A DNA stretch of 64,000 nt from Pseudomonadota bacterium (GCA_030148545.1 JASBTF010000001.1:1-64000); one strand, 5' to 3'; shown: positions 49,285 through 57,600, counted from the first letter of the stretch. The notes: generated by a model from the letters alone, not told the origin. Numbers and translations are program-made.

Positions 49285-50004
49285 TTACTCGCTTTCTAGG
49301 CGCTGCTGGTAGTGGTCAAGTGGTACTGGTGGCTCGGCAATAACGCGGCCGCCTGGAAGTAAGCAGCGGCGCGGGAAGGTGTTGATAAGCGCGCGACCGT
49401 ATTTAAGGCAGTCGTGAAAGTAGATAACGGTAAGGCTATCTTCATTAGGAACATCAAATGTTTCCAGCACGAGTGATTTATCGGGCAGTACGCATTGGCG
49501 TGGCGTGGTGTTTACAATGGTATTACCCATAATTTGGCATTGCTCAAATGTGGCAACTGGCAAAGCTTCTACCAGCGCAGTTTTAATTTCTGGCTTAGGT
49601 GCTGTGCCAAACAACCAATATTCAGTCAGGCGGCCGGGGTCTACTGCAACCATGCCTGCTGGGGCGGTCACCTGTTTGTTAATGATACGCAATGGCGGCA
49701 GCTGTTTAGGCGAATTGCTCACCAATGCAAAGCGTAGTTGCAGGCCACGATAGTTCTGCACGTGTGAGGCAAAGTTATCGTATAGCGCGTCGGTTGGGTG
49801 CGGCGCGGTTAGGGTAGATAAACGCTTGAACAAAATAGGCCATAGTGGGCGTGGTAAATCCCAGCTGGGGTTGAGTTCGTTCAACCCAATATCAAAGTAT
49901 ATTGTAATGTTATTGGTGTTAGGCAGCTGTACTTGGTAGTCCGCTAAGGTGGCGCTATGCGCAGGTAGGGTTAATAAGGCTAAAGCTAGTATAAACAAAC
50001 GCAT
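49285..50004 (-). CDS. Exported protein with two tandem Cys-Pro-Arg-Cys motifs (239 aa)
   Basis: A signal peptide (residues 1-17, ending HSA) points to the periplasm. Two matching blocks occupy the C-terminal third: FEQCQIMGNTIVNTTPRQCV with LPDKSLVLE, and FHDCLKYGRALINTFPRRCL with LPGGRVIAE. Each has two Cys 14 residues apart and a PR-x-C core, the pattern of short Cys repeats (C..x G..v....PR.C..pdG) common in small exported bacterial proteins, so each block probably forms one disulfide-closed loop. The gene is coupled on both sides (TAATG with gpsA; one base from fmt), so it is carried in a core-gene operon. The function is unknown. Confidence 0.75.
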   Translation of the reverse strand: MRLFILALALLTLPAHSATLADYQVQLPNTNNITIYFDIGLNELNPSWDLPRPLWPILFKRLSTLTAPHPTDALYDNFASHVQNYRGLQLRFALVSNSPKQLPPLRIINKQVTAPAGMVAVDPGRLTEYWLFGTAPKPEIKTALVEALPVATFEQCQIMGNTIVNTTPRQCVLPDKSLVLETFDVPNEDSLTVIYFHDCLKYGRALINTFPRRCLLPGGRVIAEPPVPLDHYQQRLESE

Positions 50005-51053
50005 TAGAGGAGTCCTTCTTCTTCATGGAGTGTATCGGCTTGTGGTGCAGCAAATTCCCATACACGTGGGCGCATGAGCATCATTTCCAGCATGGCTTGT
50101 GGCTTAAGGTCACCATGGAGAATAGCATCCACCATACCAACAAGACCAAGGTCTACACCGCGTGCCGCAGCTTGGAAATTAGCAATATGCGCAGCCACGG
50201 CACCTTCTACTGTGCCTTCGCGTTCCATGGCTTCGGCCGCTGTCATGCCTTTGCCGAGCGCCTTACCAAAACGATAGTTACGAGAAAGGCCGCTTGCAAT
50301 GGCGAGCCATAGGTCGCCTAGACCTGCTAGGCCCATAACGGTTTCGGACTGGCCGCCAAGGGTGGTGGCATAGCGCGCCATTTCCGCAGTGGCGCGGCTA
50401 ATAACAGCAGCAGTTGCATTGTGGCCAAGCTCTAACCCAGCGCAAACGCCTGCTGCAATGGCATAGGCATTACGCAGTGCGGCGCCTACTTGCACGCCAA
50501 TCATATCGGTACTGTAATACACACGGAACCAGCTGGCGGTGAAGAGGTCGCTAATTTCATACACAACTTCTTCTGCATTGGCAGCAATAACAACGCTAGT
50601 AGGTTTGCCAGCCGCAACATCAATAGCGGCAGATGGGCCACCAAGAACGGCCAGTTTACGGCAGTTTGGGCTGTTCTCTAGCCACACATCGCTCAGTAGT
50701 GCGCCGTCGGATTCACGGAAGCCTTTGGTGCCAATCACCACAGTTTGTTCAGCTGATAGTTTGGGGCCAACTTGGGTTGCAATTTCAGTAAATGCTGGCG
50801 ATGGCACGGCAATAAAAATATTGGTGCATTTCTCTATGAAAGGCTCCAGCTTATTGGTGGCGCTAATGTTGTTGTGCAAATTAATGCCTGGCAGGTACTT
50901 ACCGTTTTGGTGGCGGCGGTTGATGTCGGTAATGGTATCGCCTTCATCGCTGAGTAGCAGTACTTCGTGCCCGCTCATAGCCAAAACTTGTGCCAGCGCC
51001 GTACCCCATGCGCCTGCGCCAATAATGCCAATAGGGGTAGTGGTTTTGCTCAT
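50004..51053 (-). CDS. gpsA: Glycerol-3-phosphate dehydrogenase (NAD(P)+)
   Basis: GpsA reduces dihydroxyacetone phosphate to sn-glycerol-3-phosphate for phospholipid synthesis. The nucleotide site is IIGAGAWGTALAQVLAMSG (from residue 8). The family pattern continues with VIGTKGFRE, LGGPSAAIDVAAGKPTSVV and the C-terminal catalytic region ALRNAYAIAAGVCAGLELGH with MGLAGLGDLWL. At 349 residues it is slightly longer than usual, from the acidic tail. It follows tsaD by 14 bases, an order common in alphaproteobacteria, and its stop overlaps the next start (TAATG). Confidence 0.96.
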   Translation of the reverse strand: MSKTTTPIGIIGAGAWGTALAQVLAMSGHEVLLLSDEGDTITDINRRHQNGKYLPGINLHNNISATNKLEPFIEKCTNIFIAVPSPAFTEIATQVGPKLSAEQTVVIGTKGFRESDGALLSDVWLENSPNCRKLAVLGGPSAAIDVAAGKPTSVVIAANAEEVVYEISDLFTASWFRVYYSTDMIGVQVGAALRNAYAIAAGVCAGLELGHNATAAVISRATAEMARYATTLGGQSETVMGLAGLGDLWLAIASGLSRNYRFGKALGKGMTAAEAMEREGTVEGAVAAHIANFQAAARGVDLGLVGMVDAILHGDLKPQAMLEMMLMRPRVWEFAAPQADTLHEEEGLL

Positions 51054-51067
51054 AAAATTAACTCAGT

Positions 51068-52075
51068 TTAGCGTTGTTCTTGTAGTGGCCAGCGTGGGCG
51101 AATAGCGGTGGTAATGTCGCCATTCGGTTGGTCATTTAATGCCCGCATACCTGCTGCGTAGGCAATCATGGCAGCGTTATCGGTGCAAAGTTTTAGTGCT
51201 GGTGCGGCAAATGTAACACCGTGTTGGTTGCAGGTTTGTTGCAACGCGTGCCGAATAGCTTGGTTAGCCGCAACACCGCCAGCAATTACAAAGTTTTTTA
51301 CACCTGTTTGTGCCAGTGCATTGGCTACTTTGCGGCTGAGCAAAGTGGCAACGGTGTGCTGAAAACTAGCGCAAACATTGGCAATATCTTGCTCGTTTTG
51401 TGGCGGGTTTTTAACAACATGGTTACGCACAGCAGTTTTGAGGCCAGCAAAGGAGAAATCGAGCGATTTATCATCCAGTGGGCGCGGGAATGCTATAGCA
51501 TTAGGGTCGCCAGTTTGTGCTGTTTTTTCCACGTGTGGGCCACCGGGGTAAGGTAGGTCAAGCAGCTTGGCTACTTTGTCGAAGCATTCGCCAATAGCGT
51601 CGTCACGGGTGGCGCCAAGTTCTTCGTAGTGGCCTATGCCATGCACCATAACAAACTGGCAATGCCCGCCAGAAACAAGCAACAATAGATACGGCAAATC
51701 AATACCTTCAGTAAGGTGTGGGGACAGGGCGTGGCCTTCCAAGTGGTGTACGGCAGCAAAAGGTTTATGAGCGCCAAGTGCCAAGCTTTTGCCATAGCTG
51801 CTACCAACAAGTAGCGCACCAACCAAGCCAGGGCCAGTAGTAGCGGCAATAAGGTCAATTTCTTGTAATGATTTTCCGGATTCGCTTAGCGCTTGTTGCG
51901 CAATAGGTGCTAAAGCTTCGTAGTGGGCACGGCTGGCAATTTCTGGGACAACGCCGCCGTAATCAATATGTTCAGCTTGGGTGAGAATAACATTGCTGAG
52001 GATTTGGCGCGTGCTGCAATTTACCACTGCGGCAGCGGTTTCATCGCACGATGTTTCAATCCCTAATACAATCAC
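51068..52075 (-). CDS. tsaD: tRNA N6-adenosine threonylcarbamoyltransferase TsaD
   Basis: TsaD transfers the threonylcarbamoyl group to A37 of ANN-decoding tRNAs. The 335 residues begin MIVLGIETSCDETAAAVV, the family signature. The metal-binding His pair lies in HHLEGHALSP, and the ATP-binding loops in LLVSGGHCQFV, GGPHVEK and FSFAGLKTAV. The family's closing region (CTDNAAMIAYAAGMR) is present. It is first of the coupled operon tsaD-gpsA-orf-fmt-truA and divergent from the exonuclease gene. Confidence 0.96.
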   Translation of the reverse strand: MIVLGIETSCDETAAAVVNCSTRQILSNVILTQAEHIDYGGVVPEIASRAHYEALAPIAQQALSESGKSLQEIDLIAATTGPGLVGALLVGSSYGKSLALGAHKPFAAVHHLEGHALSPHLTEGIDLPYLLLLVSGGHCQFVMVHGIGHYEELGATRDDAIGECFDKVAKLLDLPYPGGPHVEKTAQTGDPNAIAFPRPLDDKSLDFSFAGLKTAVRNHVVKNPPQNEQDIANVCASFQHTVATLLSRKVANALAQTGVKNFVIAGGVAANQAIRHALQQTCNQHGVTFAAPALKLCTDNAAMIAYAAGMRALNDQPNGDITTAIRPRWPLQEQR

Positions 52076-52093
52076 GTTGTTAACATAGCAGAT

Positions 52094-52124
52094 TTGGCAA
52101 AAAAATAAATGACGCTGCTATAAA
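52094..52124 (+). promoter_or_regulatory. Candidate promoter of the exonuclease gene
   Basis: TTGGCA, 19 bases, TATAAA. The expected start lies about 14 bases before the ATG, so the leader is very short and has no visible ribosome site. Confidence 0.35.
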
Positions 52125-52144
52125 AGCTGGGCATTATCGCGCGT

Positions 52145-52741
52145 ATGGAACTTATTTTTTGGGATACAGAATTTACCGCTTGGGAAGGTTCGCAAGAGCG
52201 TGGTTGGTCGGAGCCCCATGAGCACCGTGAGCTGGTGCAAATTGGCGCGGTAAAGTTAGTGCTGAATGAAAAACAACTTACCTTTACACAGCTAGATGTG
52301 CTGGATGTTTTAGTGAAGCCAAAAATTAACCTCGAGCTTTCGGGTTATTTTATTGAGCTTACCGGTATTACTCAACAAGAGCTTGATGACCGTGGTGTAC
52401 CTGTAGCGCAAGCACTTAAACAGTTGAAAAACTTTTGTGGTGATGTACCGCTACATTCATGGGGTCGGGATGACATTATTGTAGAGGAAACCTGTAAAAT
52501 TAATCAGTTACCTCTGCCTTTACCAACAGCTCAGTATAAAAATGTACACCAATGGTTAAAGGATAAAGGGTTGCCTGTAACAGGTATTAATTGCGGTACA
52601 ACGTACAGGCTAGCTGGCCTAGAGGAGCCACAAGTTGAGGGCCAGCTACATAATGCGCTGTATGATGCACGTGTATTGGCACAAACATTTGAGGCGTTAT
52701 TGCAGCAAGGTGTTTTAACCGTGGGTGATTTTGCGTATTAG
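52145..52741 (+). CDS. DEDDh-type 3'-5' exonuclease family protein
   Basis: The 198 residues have the exonuclease/RNase T fold landmarks: WDTEF at residues 6-10 (first two acids), SWGRDD near the middle (third acid) and HNALYDARVLAQTF near 178, with the His and final Asp of the DEDDh set. Proteins of this kind degrade single-stranded DNA or RNA ends, or serve as proofreading modules. The exact group is not clear from the sequence; it looks like a free-standing exonuclease rather than DnaQ. It overlaps the converging mutM stop by four bases. Confidence 0.8.
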   Translation: MELIFWDTEFTAWEGSQERGWSEPHEHRELVQIGAVKLVLNEKQLTFTQLDVLDVLVKPKINLELSGYFIELTGITQQELDDRGVPVAQALKQLKNFCGDVPLHSWGRDDIIVEETCKINQLPLPLPTAQYKNVHQWLKDKGLPVTGINCGTTYRLAGLEEPQVEGQLHNALYDARVLAQTFEALLQQGVLTVGDFAY

Positions 52742-53553
52742 CGCGGCTGGCACTGTGGGCAGTAAAATGTGCTGCGTTGTGCTTGGGTAAGTTTCTCAAT
52801 GGGTGTGCCGCAGGTGTGGCATGGTTTATCCGCGCGGCCATACACATTAAACTGGGCTTGGAAGTAGCCAAGTTTGCCATCGGTATGAGCAAAGTCTTTA
52901 AGGGAACTACCGCCAGCTGCAATGGCTTCGGCTAGGGTTTCTTTAACGCAGTGTACCAGCGTGGTGCACTCAGCTTTACTGAGCTTGTTTGCCGCGCGCG
53001 TGGGGCGAATACCGGCACGGAACAAGCTTTCGCTCGCATAAATATTACCAACACCAACCACTACTTTGCTATCCATCAGCGCCACTTTAATAGGTGTTTT
53101 ACGGTTTTTGAGGCTGCTGTGGAGTGTTGTCGCCGTAAAATCGTTCGTTAGGGGTTCAGGGCCCAAATTTACCAGTAGTGGGTGCTCGTGGAGTTCAACT
53201 GTTGGAATTGGGAGCATAATGCCAAAGCGGCGTGGGTCATGGTAGCGCAGTTGTTGCCCAGTATCTAAGTGGAAAATGACATGGTCGGCTTTGGCTAGTG
53301 GAACAGAACTGTCTAACACAGCAAAGCGGCCTGTCATACCTAAGTGGCTTAGCAAAGTGGTATGGCTGCTGGTTTGGAACAGTAGGTATTTGCTGCGACG
53401 TTCAATGTTGGTAAAGGTGCTGCCAGTAAGTTGTTCAATGCCTTGTAGTGGGTAACGCAGCTTGGGTGCGCGTACATCTACCTGTTCAATTTTGGCAGGC
53501 AAAAAGGGTAGCAGGCCTTGGCGGGTGGTTTCAACTTCGGGCAGTTCAGGCAT
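52738..53553 (-). CDS. mutM: Formamidopyrimidine-DNA glycosylase
   Basis: MutM/Fpg removes oxidised purines such as 8-oxoguanine and cuts the backbone. The start PELPEVETT supplies the catalytic Pro (after Met removal) and Glu. The conserved Lys lies in ERRSKYLLF. VGVGNIYASESLFRAGI is the helix-two-turn-helix region. The C-terminal zinc finger is CHTC, sixteen residues, CPQC. The length (271) is typical. It is divergent from mnmE, with about 42 bases between start codons. Confidence 0.97.
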   Translation of the reverse strand: MPELPEVETTRQGLLPFLPAKIEQVDVRAPKLRYPLQGIEQLTGSTFTNIERRSKYLLFQTSSHTTLLSHLGMTGRFAVLDSSVPLAKADHVIFHLDTGQQLRYHDPRRFGIMLPIPTVELHEHPLLVNLGPEPLTNDFTATTLHSSLKNRKTPIKVALMDSKVVVGVGNIYASESLFRAGIRPTRAANKLSKAECTTLVHCVKETLAEAIAAGGSSLKDFAHTDGKLGYFQAQFNVYGRADKPCHTCGTPIEKLTQAQRSTFYCPQCQPR

Positions 53554-53595
53554 GGCTGGGATTGTGCCAGCAGTACCAATGCGCTACAAGAGCTT

Positions 53596-54975
53596 ATGGC
53601 ACAAGTTGAAACGATTTTTGCACTGGCAACCGCGCCGCTGGCAGCGGGGGTTGCGGTGGTGCGTTTAAGTGGCCCACAAGCATGGCAGGCAGCAGGCAAG
53701 CTGTGTAAGGGGTTTGAGGGTAAAGCCAAGCCGCGGGAAGCATTTTTGGGTGTTTTAAAAAATGCACAAGGCGAACAGCTAGACCAAGCATTGTTGTTGG
53801 GGTTTAAGGCACCTGCCAGTTTCACTGGGGAAGATGTGGTAGAACTGCATTTGCACGGTGGCCAAGCAGTGATTGAAAGTGTGCAGCAAGCACTATTAGC
53901 TACAGGGTTGGTACGCCCAGCACAAGCCGGTGAGTTCACACGTTGTGCGGTGGAAAATGGCAAAATGGATTTAACCGCTGCAGAAGGTATTGCCGATTTG
54001 GTGGCCGCACAAACCGCAGCTCAGCAACAACAGGCTTTACGCCAATTGCAGGGTGAGTTGGGTAACTTATTTGAAGCATGGCGTCAGCAAATTATGCACC
54101 TGTTAGCGCAGGTGGAGGCTGGGGTGGATTTCCCTGATGAAGAGTTGGATATTCTGGAAGATGAGCGCGTAAAGCAAGGTTTGCAAGGGTTAGTGCAAGC
54201 GTTTGATGGCGCGCTGGTCACTCAAGCTGGGGAGCGGCTACGCAGTGGGTTTGAGCTGGCCATTATTGGTAAGCCAAATGCGGGGAAATCTACATTAACG
54301 AACCTGCTGACCGGGCAGGATACAGCAATTGTATCGGACATTGCGGGCACCACGCGTGATGTAGTGACAGCGGCGCTAGATGTTCAGGGTTACCCGGTTA
54401 CCATCGCTGATACCGCTGGGTTACGCCAAAGTGAAGACGTGATTGAGCAAGAAGGGGTGCGCCGTGCCACCAGCCGTGCCGCACAAGCCGATGCGGTGAT
54501 TGCGGTGGTGCACGCAAACGATTGGCCACAGCTGGATGAGCAGGTGCAGCAGGCGCTGAAACCTGGGGCAAGCTTGGTGATAGTTTCCCATACCGATGTG
54601 CAAACGCAGGATGTGCCGAATGCTATTGATGTAGCTGGTGAAAGTTACCCTGTATTGGGTTTAAATTTGCAAAGCGCGGAAAGTCTGGCACCAGTATTGG
54701 CTGCATTGGGCGATATTTTAGAGCAGCAGTTTGGTGTGGCGCGAGAGGCGGCGCAGCTCACACGCCAGCGCCACCGCGACTGCGTGCAGCGTGCACGCAG
54801 TTATATTGCCCAAGGTTTGGATATGTTGAACACACCGCAACAACACGTGAGTGTGAGCGATAAGCTCGCGCAGGACCTGCGTGATGCCGCGCGTGCGATT
54901 GGTGAGGTGACCGGCAAAACTGGTAGTGAGGATGTGTTGGATCTTGTATTCTCCACCTTCTGTATCGGCAAATAA
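53596..54975 (+). CDS. mnmE: tRNA uridine-5-carboxymethylaminomethyl modification GTPase
   Basis: MnmE, with MnmG, modifies the wobble uridine of several tRNAs. The ATG at 53596 (MAQVETIFALATAP) fits the family; earlier codons add an unrelated leader. An N-terminal tetrahydrofolate-binding domain precedes the helical domain, which is split by the G domain: GKPNAGKST (G1), DTAG (G3), with TTRDV at the switch. The C-terminus FCIGK is canonical and contains the essential Cys. The usual partner mnmG is not adjacent here. Confidence 0.96.
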   Translation: MAQVETIFALATAPLAAGVAVVRLSGPQAWQAAGKLCKGFEGKAKPREAFLGVLKNAQGEQLDQALLLGFKAPASFTGEDVVELHLHGGQAVIESVQQALLATGLVRPAQAGEFTRCAVENGKMDLTAAEGIADLVAAQTAAQQQQALRQLQGELGNLFEAWRQQIMHLLAQVEAGVDFPDEELDILEDERVKQGLQGLVQAFDGALVTQAGERLRSGFELAIIGKPNAGKSTLTNLLTGQDTAIVSDIAGTTRDVVTAALDVQGYPVTIADTAGLRQSEDVIEQEGVRRATSRAAQADAVIAVVHANDWPQLDEQVQQALKPGASLVIVSHTDVQTQDVPNAIDVAGESYPVLGLNLQSAESLAPVLAALGDILEQQFGVAREAAQLTRQRHRDCVQRARSYIAQGLDMLNTPQQHVSVSDKLAQDLRDAARAIGEVTGKTGSEDVLDLVFSTFCIGK

Positions 54976-55015
54976 ATTCCTCTGACGGTGATTTATACAC
55001 GCTGGCTGGCCCATC

Positions 55016-55052
55016 GGTAAGCTCGTGTATGTTTTTATACACGTCGCTCACC
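55016..55052. repeat. Hairpin after mnmE, related to 10728
   Basis: GGTAAGC and GCTCACC enclose a perfect CGTGTAT-GTTTTT-ATACACG stem. The core resembles that at 10743-10765. It lies about 40 bases past the mnmE stop, where an RNA hairpin with a T-rich loop could help end the transcript. Confidence 0.5.
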
Positions 55053-55174
55053 TCAGGCACTGCACCAGCGCGTCTAAATGCATCGCAGAGAAGTTTTTAA
55101 TTGAATGACTATAAATTTACCTATTCAAAATTTCTAGCCATTGGACAGTTTGTAAAAATAGACTTTGCGGGCCG

Positions 55175-55240
55175 CCATCCCCAGCTCGCAGTGCGAGTGG
55201 GTTGGCGCGGGGACCGAGCTGTTATGGCAAAGCCATAAAA
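55175..55240. repeat. Dispersed palindromic repeat, inverted copy
   Basis: The 31 bases 55175-55205 match 61664-61694 on the opposite strand with one mismatch (core CTCGCAGTGCGAG). A TTATGGC-AAA-GCCATAA palindrome follows at 55223-55239 and abuts the next repeat. Confidence 0.8.
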
Positions 55241-55304
55241 AAGGATTAAGTATCCTTTTTAAGTGAGTGTCCTGGAGATTGACCTTTAGGTCATGTCGCA
55301 GGAG
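55237..55304 (+). repeat. Second copy of the rpsA-leader repeat
   Basis: Ungapped match to 19827-19894 with about seven substitutions; both hairpins are intact. This copy also gains an outer TCCTG/CAGGA pairing around the TGACCT stem. It lies between converging mnmE and coaE, so here it cannot act as a 5' leader. Confidence 0.85.
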
Positions 55305-55314
55305 GGTGTCCCCA

Positions 55315-55349
55315 GTGGCAAGGGGTGGCTTTGCCAGCCCCGTAGCTAT
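55315..55349. repeat. Second copy of the 11463 repeat
   Basis: 35-base match to 11463-11497 with three mismatches, including the TGGCAA...TTGCCA palindrome. It sits just past the coaE stop. Together with the elements at 55016, 55175 and 55237 it fills most of the 386-base gene-free stretch 54976-55361. Confidence 0.8.
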
Positions 55350-55361
55350 AGTATTTAGGTT

Positions 55362-55949
55362 TTAAGAAAGAAAATCGGTGAGGATTGGTAAGAGTTCTTC
55401 ATGAGGTTTGGTGGTGTCGATCACCAAATCGGCTTTGGCGATGAGCTCGTCATCGGGCAGTTGTTTGCTGTTGAGCATATCAAACTTGGCGCGGCTCATG
55501 TTGGGACGGTCTTGAGCGCGCTCCCAGCATAGTTCAGGCGGGCACATGGTGGTCATGGTTTTGTCGCAAAGTTCTTGCAATGTGCTGCTAAACAGTAGTG
55601 GTACATCCAAAATAACGTGCGGTACGGTAATGCCCATTAGGCGTTGGTTTACCTCAGCGCGTACTGCTGGGTGCACAATACTATTAAGCTCGGCCAGTTG
55701 CTCAGGGTGTTGCAGCAGGTGAGTGCTTAGTGCGCCGCGGTCTACGGCTTGGTTGGCGTTGAGAATATTCTGCCCAAAGGTTTTAGCAATGCGCGCGGTT
55801 ACCAAGGTGCCGGGGCGTTGTAAATCGTGCACCACATCATCCGCGTTAATGCTAGTGGCTTCAAAATTTTCGCAAATGAATGCGGCAAGTGCCGTTTTGC
55901 CGCTGGCAAGGGGGCCAGTCAATCCAATTACGGTAGGTTTATGAGCCAT
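55362..55949 (-). CDS. coaE: Dephospho-CoA kinase
   Basis: CoaE phosphorylates dephospho-CoA in the last step of coenzyme A synthesis. The ATG at 55949 (MAHKPTVIGLTG) overlaps the stop of the upstream SH3 gene (TAATG) and gives 195 residues, as usual. The P-loop is GLTGPLASGKT, with PLA in place of the common GIG. The next acidic motif is INADDVVHDL. The lid and C-terminal helix regions are recognisable (HPAVRAEVNQ, ILDVPLLFSS). It forms a two-gene unit with the SH3-domain gene. Confidence 0.92.
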   Translation of the reverse strand: MAHKPTVIGLTGPLASGKTALAAFICENFEATSINADDVVHDLQRPGTLVTARIAKTFGQNILNANQAVDRGALSTHLLQHPEQLAELNSIVHPAVRAEVNQRLMGITVPHVILDVPLLFSSTLQELCDKTMTTMCPPELCWERAQDRPNMSRAKFDMLNSKQLPDDELIAKADLVIDTTKPHEELLPILTDFLS

Positions 55950-56398
55950 TAGGGTTTTACGCGCTGCATCTTGTGGTTGTCTATCCACCCTTTTCTGCCA
56001 TTTTGGCGAACTTCGCAAGCAGTTTCAGTGCATTTTTCTAGCCGTACAATTACCCCGGGGGCTAGCTTAATAATGGGTTTTTCGCCCGATGCTTTGCGGA
56101 ATAGGGTGGCAGCATCAGGCCCACGAATCAGCGCTGTTTCTTGCTTACTTACCAAGTGGCGGCTTACCCAGCCAACTTCGCCCTCAATATCGCGAATACG
56201 GTACCAACGCTGGTGTTCGGCCTCTAGTACTATGGGCCATCCACTACGGCGATAAACCCACAGAATAGGGTAGTCGGTGCCGGGGCCAACGCGCACATTT
56301 ACTTCATCACGTAGCAAGCTGCCAGGGCGTGGGTATTCGGTTGCGGTTGCGCTGTATGCACAAAGCAGAACGGTGAAAAAGAGACCAAAGCGCCACAT
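55949..56398 (-). CDS. Exported bacterial SH3-domain protein
   Basis: The 149-residue protein has a signal peptide (residues 1-20, ending TAT). Two SH3-like domains follow: residues about 28-85 (EVNVRVGPGTDYPILWVY ... GEVGWVSRHLV) and about 88-146 (AATLFRKASGEKPIIKLAPG ... GRKGWIDNHKM). Two Cys in the second (EKCTETACEV) may pair. Alphaproteobacteria often carry such a periplasmic SH3 protein; the role is probably cell-wall binding. It is coupled to coaE. Confidence 0.88.
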   Translation of the reverse strand: MWRFGLFFTVLLCAYSATATEYPRPGSLLRDEVNVRVGPGTDYPILWVYRRSGWPIVLEAEHQRWYRIRDIEGEVGWVSRHLVSKQETALIRGPDAATLFRKASGEKPIIKLAPGVIVRLEKCTETACEVRQNGRKGWIDNHKMQRVKP

Positions 56399-56732
56399 AT
56401 GGTGTTTAATCTGACATAATTTGCGAAAAAAATGTAGTTTTATTAAGCGCAGAAAAGCTGGGTTTTTTGATAAAACCCTTAATTAATTGAAGATTGATAC
56501 TTGCATACGCCTTTTGGCTACCCTATATCCTATGTATACCCGCTGGAATGGAACGGAAAACCCTTCTGGCATACCTTTTGCTTTCCATATTGTGTACAAT
56601 TTAGATATATGATTATCACGTAGGTGTGGTTTTATTCACAGCCTGTTGATAACATGCTTGTACGATAGGGAGAGCAAAGTGTATAAATGGGTTGCTCGAT
56701 GAGAGAAGCAGACGACAAAACGGGAAAGAAAC
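56399..56732. other. Gene-free stretch upstream of the prepilin-like gene
   Basis: It holds a GGGTTTT-TTGAT-AAAACCC hairpin (56460-56478), a promoter (56501-56529) and an AT-rich leader of about 200 bases with GTGTACAATTTAGATATATG. I see no coding frame or RNA gene in it. Confidence 0.6.
56501..56529 (+). promoter_or_regulatory. Candidate promoter of the prepilin-like gene
   Basis: TTGCAT, 17 bases, TATATC. It implies a leader of about 197 bases before the ATG at 56733. Confidence 0.5.
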
Positions 56733-57314
56733 ATGAGCACAAAACAGTTACGCGCAGTAAAAAATGCCGGTATTGCTACCGATGAAATGATTTTGGCTGC
56801 CGCTATGGTAACCAGCTTTGGGGTATTTAGCTATGTGGCTGTGCCATGGGATAGCCTGCTACAGTCTACCGCTGTACGCATGGTTGACCAGTTTACACAA
56901 ATTGAAGAAGCAAATAGCGAATTTTACGGCATGTACCGTATGTGGCCACACCAAATGACCAATGGTAACTGGGCTAACAACGCTTCTGCTCTGAGCACCA
57001 AGCAAGCGCTAACCTTCCCCTACAACAATATGTCCACCTTTACTGCTGCACTGCCAGACTCTGCGTATGAAGTAAGCCGTGAAGGTGTTTCTTTGCGCCA
57101 CGATTTTGGTGCCGGTGGCCGTATTATGCAGCGCCCAGTAACCCTGCCAGGCGGTGGCGGTTACATTGAAGTAATTTTTGAAGACGTGCCATTTAGCGAA
57201 GCGCGCAAAGTAGATGAAGTAATTGATGGCGCTTACGACCCTGATAATGGTCGTTTAACCATGGGCTTTGAAAATGATCGTGTGACGATCTATTACCAAG
57301 CCAACATGCTGTGA
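56733..57314 (+). CDS. Prepilin-like exported protein (193 aa)
   Basis: GGAAAG lies six bases ahead of the ATG. The N-terminus fits a type IV prepilin signal: a short basic head (residues 1-12), Gly13, then IATDE with Glu at +5, and an uninterrupted hydrophobic helix (about residues 18-37) like the pilin spine. The mature head is rich in Asn, Gly, Tyr and Pro, with Pro-Gly turns (LPGGGGYIEVIFEDV), a Trp/Met-rich start (YGMYRMWPHQMTNGNW) and no Cys. No pilus machinery genes are near. It could be a minor pseudopilin, or a protein whose membrane helix only imitates one. Confidence 0.6.
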   Translation: MSTKQLRAVKNAGIATDEMILAAAMVTSFGVFSYVAVPWDSLLQSTAVRMVDQFTQIEEANSEFYGMYRMWPHQMTNGNWANNASALSTKQALTFPYNNMSTFTAALPDSAYEVSREGVSLRHDFGAGGRIMQRPVTLPGGGGYIEVIFEDVPFSEARKVDEVIDGAYDPDNGRLTMGFENDRVTIYYQANML

Positions 57315-57320
57315 TTTTGA

Positions 57321-57414
57321 TTATGAGCTGTCGGCAAAGCCGCAGCTCATAACTGGAGACACCCCAGCCCCCGCGGCAACCAAGTCGCGCTGCGACCTTG
57401 GGATGCCGGGTGTC
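57321..57414. repeat. Dispersed palindromic repeat, copy at 57.3 kb
   Basis: TTATGAGCTG and CAGCTCATAA pair around CGGC-AAA-GCCG. A second nested palindrome follows: GACACCC/GGGTGTC outside and CCAAGTCGC-GCT-GCGACCTTGG inside. The order (GGCAAAGCC hairpin, then TCGCGCTGCGA hairpin) is the same as at 61619-61694. Confidence 0.75.
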
Positions 57415-57465
57415 AAAATCTTTGCTATATTGCTCAAGATATAAACACATAAATTCCCAACCCTT

Positions 57466-57490
57466 AGCCCCGCTTTGGCGGGGCTTTTTT
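57466..57490 (+). terminator. Intrinsic terminator
   Basis: AGCCCCGC-TTTG-GCGGGGCT then TTTTT. It lies about 150 bases past the prepilin-like gene, beyond the repeat. Confidence 0.85.
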
Positions 57491-57600
57491 GTTTGTGTTA
57501 AGCAACTTTTGCGTGTGTGGTCTGCGCTTTCATTAGTTTGCTAAAATATAGCTATGTTAATATTGGTAACTTTCAATTTCTTTTTCGGGAGAGTGAAACT

